Source: Cyanobacteria bacterium OH_CDB_58 (GTDB taxonomy: Bacteria; Cyanobacteriota; Vampirovibrionia; Gastranaerophilales; Gastranaerophilaceae). Taken from it: a DNA stretch of 8,717 nucleotides. A program made the position numbers and the translations under genes. The stretch spans positions 1 through 8,717 of the forward strand of contig JAEZLC010000209.1 of NCBI GenBank assembly GCA_023435965.1, written 5' to 3'. Below the pieces are notes generated by a model, which was not told the DNA's origin, searched no databases, and saw only the letters and a list, made by a program, of their open reading frames with translations. Of the stretch, positions 6,731 through 8,717 are shown piece by piece (position 1 is the stretch's first letter; each line of letters begins with the position of its first letter).

Positions 6731-6741
6731 TATGATAAAAT
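6731..6741 (+). promoter_or_regulatory. Candidate -10 region for the RWYD/SpoIID pair
   Basis: TATGATAAAAT contains two overlapping -10 matches, TATGAT (5 of 6) and TAAAAT (5 of 6, preceded by the extended TGN element). No good -35 box lies 16-18 nt upstream. The start would be near 6743-6748, just ahead of the GGAG ribosome binding site at 6748-6751, leaving a very short leader. The call rests mainly on the divergent gene layout. Confidence 0.3.
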
Positions 6742-6760
6742 CAAAGTGGAGAATAAAGTT

Positions 6761-7060
6761 ATGAAACAAAGATGGTATGATAGCGACCCGACGTTAAGTC
6801 TAGCTATAAGTTTGTTAAAAAATTCATCACCAAAAATTAAACACCTATGCTCTGAAGGAATTATAAAAATTGCAACAGAAAATGGTGTTAAATTACCCAA
6901 CAACTTTTTCTCAAAAATCAACAGTACTTTTAAAAGATGGTATGACGAAGATAAGGAACTGTCTGAAGCAATGGAATTCCTAAGATTATCATCAGTGGAG
7001 TTAAGAAAAAAAATTGCTCTTGAACTGATTGAACTGCTTCAACACATAGATTCTGACTAG
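6761..7060 (+). CDS. Unrecognised small protein with a duplicated RWYD unit
   Basis: I do not recognise the family. The protein has 99 residues and no signal peptide or membrane segment, so it is probably cytoplasmic. It consists of two copies of one unit: residues 3-37 (QRWYDSDPTLSLAISLLKNS onward) and 58-92 (KRWYDEDKELSEAMEFLRLS onward), aligned without gaps at a spacing of 55. Over residues 4-23 against 59-78, 11 of 20 positions are identical (R, W, Y, D, D, L, S, A, L, S, S). Each unit reads as an RWYD turn followed by two amphipathic helices. A frame opening at TTG 6728 is longer, but the ATG at 6761 has GTGGAG 9 nt upstream. Only 15 nt separate it from the SpoIID gene, so the two are probably co-transcribed. 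It diverges from the flagellar operon. A protein-binding or regulatory role is possible, but nothing in the sequence shows it. Confidence 0.8.
   Translation: MKQRWYDSDPTLSLAISLLKNSSPKIKHLCSEGIIKIATENGVKLPNNFFSKINSTFKRWYDEDKELSEAMEFLRLSSVELRKKIALELIELLQHIDSD
6767..7036 (+). repeat. Internal duplication within the RWYD gene
   Basis: The unit 6767-6871 (codons 3-37) recurs at 6932-7036 (codons 58-92), offset by exactly 165 nt. The best conserved DNA is AGATGGTATGA at 6770-6780 and again at 6935-6945. The remaining similarity is visible mainly at the protein level, which indicates an old duplication held by selection rather than a recent DNA repeat. Confidence 0.75.
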
Positions 7061-7075
7061 TTAACTTTAGGGATT

Positions 7076-7954
7076 ATGAAAAAAGTAATAACACTGTTTT
7101 TAACTTTTGTTTGTTTTATATGCACAGGTTCAAAATCTGAAGCTGTAAAAATCGGACTGCTTACAGACACAAAATCAACATATATTGCATCTACATCTAA
7201 AGCAAACCTGATTAATACACATACAAACAGGTTACTGTATTCTATAGAGCCAATGAAAGTTTACACTATAAAACCTGTAGGTAACAATGTTGGAATTGAA
7301 ATAAACAACAAATTATATGACTTAGGCACAAACTCATTAGTATTAAAAAACACAGAACCCGGATTTCTCTCTACAAAAAAACGCTGGTATAGAGGTGAGT
7401 TTATTATCAACAGTACTCATAGTGGGCTGACACTGATAAACAACCTGAGTCTCGAAGAATATATTATGGGGGTTGTTCCTGCGGAAATGCCTTCAAAATG
7501 GAATCCTGAAGCATTAAAAGCTCAAGCAATAGCTGCAAGAAGCTATGCGGTTGCCAACCTGGGGAAAAGGTCAACTAAAGGATTTGACCTAAAAGACAAT
7601 ACAGAAGATCAGGCATACGGCGGTGCTACTTCTGAAACTTCTCACACAAATAAAGCTGTTCTTGAAACTAAAGGAATAGTTGTAACCTATAACAGGCAAG
7701 TCATTCCTGCATACTATTGTGCCAGTGCCGGTGGACAGACAATTAATTCAGGCGATGTATGGATGAAAAATATGCCTTATCTGAGATCTGTACCCTCATT
7801 CGATGACGGAACAAAAAAAATGGGGCATGGTATTGGAATGAGCCAATACGGTGCAAACAATTTAGCTCAACAAGGTTATAACGCCTTTCAAATTTTAACT
7901 TATTTTTACAATAATATAAAATTCGGCAAATTAAGCCCGGAATGGAACCTGTAA
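7076..7954 (+). CDS. Secreted SpoIID/LytB-domain protein (compact form)
   Basis: SpoIID-type proteins are lytic transglycosylases that act on peptidoglycan, while LytB-type relatives enhance amidases. The protein has 292 residues. A Sec signal peptide covers about 1-23 (KK, then a hydrophobic stretch, with likely cleavage after SEA). The SpoIID domain spans about 105-285: NLSLEEYIMGVVPAEMPSKW (123-142), with Glu137 at the position of the SpoIID catalytic glutamate; EALKAQAIAARSYAV (145-159); DQAYGG (178-183); AYYCASAGGQT (212-222); PYLRSV (234-239); and GHGIGMSQYGANNLA (250-264). The stretch between PYLRSV and GHGIGMSQ is only about 10 residues, whereas many family members have a much longer insert there. 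Both flanking motifs are intact, so this looks like a short variant rather than damage. AGGGA precedes the ATG, 15 nt after the RWYD gene. It is likely a wall-remodelling enzyme; no other sporulation gene is present. Confidence 0.9.
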   Translation: MKKVITLFLTFVCFICTGSKSEAVKIGLLTDTKSTYIASTSKANLINTHTNRLLYSIEPMKVYTIKPVGNNVGIEINNKLYDLGTNSLVLKNTEPGFLSTKKRWYRGEFIINSTHSGLTLINNLSLEEYIMGVVPAEMPSKWNPEALKAQAIAARSYAVANLGKRSTKGFDLKDNTEDQAYGGATSETSHTNKAVLETKGIVVTYNRQVIPAYYCASAGGQTINSGDVWMKNMPYLRSVPSFDDGTKKMGHGIGMSQYGANNLAQQGYNAFQILTYFYNNIKFGKLSPEWNL

Positions 7955-8114
7955 CTTTTTTTCAATCTATACAAGGGTTGTAGCGGTGCATTTTCTGCGA
8001 GGTAGTCTTATCTTCGTACTATATTTGGAATTATAAATCTTTTTTTTATAAAAATGCTTGCTAAAAGCAGAAAAATAGGTATAATAGCTTATGTAAACTA
8101 AAAGGGAGGTTCTT
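7955..8114 (+). other. 160-nt intergenic region between the SpoIID gene and hup
   Basis: I see no gene here. It begins with a run of seven T after the SpoIID stop, but no GC-containing stem precedes the run, so I do not call a terminator. Near 8031-8050, TTATAAA and TTTATAA form an all-AT inverted repeat around a T run, too weak to count as a terminator. The right part holds the hup promoter. Confidence 0.5.
8058..8085 (+). promoter_or_regulatory. Promoter of the HU gene
   Basis: TTGCTA (8058-8063, 4 of 6 to the -35 consensus) is separated by 16 nt from a perfect TATAAT (8080-8085). Transcription would begin near 8092, giving a short leader of about 23 nt that contains the strong ribosome binding site AAGGGAGGT (8102-8110), 4 nt before the ATG. 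A strong promoter and near-ideal Shine-Dalgarno fit an abundant DNA-binding protein. Confidence 0.72.
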
Positions 8115-8387
8115 ATGAACAAAGAAGAATTAGTAAAAGAAGTTGCTAAAAAAGCTAAAGTTTCTCAAAAAGCTGCAGCTGATGTTATCGGTGCTACAAT
8201 CGATACTATCCAAAAAACAGTTTCTAAAGGTAAAAAAGTTACTTTAGTTGGCTTTGGTACTTTCGAAGCTAGAAAAAGAGCAGCAAGAACTGGTCGTAAC
8301 CCACAAACTGGCGCTACAATCAAAATCGCTGCTAAAACAGTTCCTGCATTCTCTGCTGGTAAAAAATTCAAAGAAATCGTTAAGTAA
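8115..8387 (+). CDS. hup: Nucleoid-associated DNA-binding protein HU
   Basis: HU is a small basic dimer that bends and compacts DNA with little sequence preference. The protein has exactly 90 residues, the standard length. Family marks: the N-terminal helical pair MNKEELVKEVAKKAKVSQKA (1-20), VTLVGFGTFEARKRAARTGR (42-61) containing the GFG(T/S)F signature, the DNA-intercalating RNPQTG of the beta arm (61-66, Pro63), and TVPAFSAGKKFKE (75-87). No tail or fusion is present. The gene is monocistronic: own promoter, strong ribosome binding site, two terminators directly after. Codon choice is narrow (mostly GCT for Ala, AAA for Lys), unlike its neighbours, as expected for high expression. IHF is ruled out on general HU-like sequence and on the absence of an IHF partner signature, though the families are close. 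Confidence 0.97.
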   Translation: MNKEELVKEVAKKAKVSQKAAADVIGATIDTIQKTVSKGKKVTLVGFGTFEARKRAARTGRNPQTGATIKIAAKTVPAFSAGKKFKEIVK

Positions 8388-8403
8388 TTACGATTTCTTT
8401 TTT
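8370..8403 (+). terminator. Intrinsic terminator 1 of hup, overlapping its last codons
   Basis: AAAGAAATCGT (8370-8380) pairs perfectly with ACGATTTCTTT (8390-8400), giving an 11-bp stem around a 9-nt loop, followed by T to 8403. The left arm encodes the last residues of HU and the loop contains the stop codon, so ribosomes finishing HU would cover the left arm. Confidence 0.75.
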
Positions 8404-8408
8404 GCTTT

Positions 8409-8442
8409 AAAGGCCTATTAAGTGAAAACTTGATAGGCTTTT
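8409..8442 (+). terminator. Intrinsic terminator 2 of hup
   Basis: AAAGGCCTATTAAGT (8409-8423) pairs with ACTTGATAGGCTTTT (8428-8442), with two G-T wobbles and a GAAA tetraloop. A T run lies within the right arm, and a second (CTTTTT) follows a few nt later. It lies six nt after the end of terminator 1. The stem could also act weakly on transcripts arriving from the convergent minus-strand gene, where it is followed only by CTTT. Confidence 0.8.
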
Positions 8443-8460
8443 AGCTTTTTATACTCTCAT

Positions 8461-8502
8461 GTTGATGTTGTTATATAGTAATAATTTAAATTACTTATCA
8501 AC
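8461..8502. other. AT-rich double inverted repeat between convergent genes
   Basis: GTTGAT (8461-8466) pairs with ATCAAC (8497-8502), and inside it AGTAAT (8477-8482) pairs with ATTACT (8490-8495). The structure touches the stop codon of the minus-strand edge gene, so it may form a 3' end hairpin in that transcript. No T run follows on the minus strand, so it is not called an intrinsic terminator. Confidence 0.3.
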
Positions 8503-8717
8503 TATGGGCAAAGAGCTTCCCAATCAACATCTTCATCGTCTTCATCACCAGGCTCTTTTATAACGGCATCTTCATCCATAAGCATAACTTGAAGAGTCCA
8601 TTTTAATTGGGTTTTATAATTTGCAAGAGCCAACTCTCGTGTCTTTGCGCAATAAGCAAAGCTAGGAATTTCTTTTATCTCGATGTAATGATATTCATTC
8701 CCATTAAAGTCTAAGTC
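8502..8717 (-). CDS. Partial gene, HicB-like antitoxin-type protein (C-terminal 71 residues)
   Basis: The frame is open from the right edge of the window to a TAG at 8502-8504; the start lies outside. The visible protein begins DLDFNGNEYHYIEIKEIPSF and continues with AKTRELALANYKTQLKWTLQ. This resembles the HicB antitoxin core: a beta strand ending in a (P/I)P.(F/C) turn, then a G.T.eEA..N-like segment leading into a helix. It continues to a Glu-Pro followed by an acidic tail (GDEDDEDVDWEALCP). HicB proteins neutralise HicA RNases, but many HicB-like proteins are orphans, and no hicA is visible on the side present here. I see no ribbon-helix-helix or helix-turn-helix DNA-binding part in this segment. 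The gene is convergent with hup. The frame is well supported, the family less so. Confidence 0.5.
   Translation of the reverse strand, partial: DLDFNGNEYHYIEIKEIPSFAYCAKTRELALANYKTQLKWTLQVMLMDEDAVIKEPGDEDDEDVDWEALCP

Noticed and set aside
6728..6760. Longer start of the RWYD protein at TTG 6728
   Set aside because: The added 11 residues lie over the candidate -10 region and the GTGGAG ribosome binding site of the ATG at 6761, and fall outside the repeat units.
7955..7965. T run after the SpoIID stop as an intrinsic terminator
   Set aside because: No stable stem precedes it; the GGC/GCC pairing near 7924-7940 is only 3 bp and separated from the T run.
7966..7983. TACAA-GGG-TTGTA hairpin as a terminator or regulatory RNA
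   Set aside because: The stem is 5 bp, mostly A-T, with no T run behind it; a chance inverted repeat is the simpler explanation.
7984..8034. Possible 16-codon peptide (GTG start) between the SpoIID gene and hup
   Set aside because: There is no ribosome binding site, and a short frame of this length is expected by chance.
8165..8371. Minus-strand frame of 68 codons opposite hup
   Set aside because: It is the mirror of a highly biased HU coding sequence, which commonly leaves the antisense frame open; no ribosome binding site supports it.
1..8717. CRISPR arrays, tRNA or rRNA genes, insertion sequences or prophage genes
   Set aside because: I found no regularly spaced direct repeats, no cloverleaf or rRNA-like stretch, and no transposase or integrase reading frame.

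Overview
The window is an AT-rich bacterial segment built around a flagellar basal-body operon on the minus strand (left 6.6 kb). A short plus-strand block follows, and a partial minus-strand gene sits at the right edge. The organism is a motile, low-GC bacterium with a peptidoglycan wall. A short HU of cyanobacterial/Firmicutes type, a SpoIID/LytB-domain protein in a region with no other sporulation gene, and strongly diverged flagellar proteins together suggest a non-photosynthetic relative of Cyanobacteria (Melainabacteria/Vampirovibrionophyceae). This placement is an inference from resemblance, and a Firmicutes-like lineage is not excluded.

Minus-strand operon, in order of transcription (right to left): two FlgF/FlgG-family rod proteins (6587-5895 and 5880-5167), flgB, flgC, a soluble lytic transglycosylase, fliE, fliF, a highly diverged protein in the fliG position, and fliH. 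A ribosome binding site at the left edge points to a further gene, expected to be fliI. Spacing is 2-16 nt almost everywhere and fliG/fliH overlap. The one real gap (72 nt) lies upstream of fliF and holds a perfect TATAAT box and a small palindrome. The genes together cover the proximal and distal rod, the rod-MS-ring junction, the MS ring, the rotor and the export-ATPase regulator. The transglycosylase is probably the wall-opening enzyme for rod assembly.

The 173-nt gap at 6588-6760 separates this operon from a divergent plus-strand pair. The first member is a 99-residue unrecognised protein made of two copies of an RWYD-containing unit 55 residues apart. The second is a compact secreted SpoIID/LytB-domain protein. 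After a 160-nt spacer with a good promoter comes the gene for the nucleoid protein HU, closed by two tandem intrinsic terminators.

At the right edge, 8502-8717 on the minus strand, is the C-terminal part of a gene whose start lies outside the window. Its 71 visible residues resemble a HicB-type antitoxin fold with an acidic tail.

The most interesting items are the fliG-position protein (an unknown N-terminal half and no recognisable torque-helix charges), the duplicated RWYD protein tied to SpoIID and divergent from the flagellar operon, the leaderless transglycosylase inside the rod operon, and the edge gene. Four genes are better started at internal ATG codons than at the upstream TTG/GTG codons that give the longest frames.
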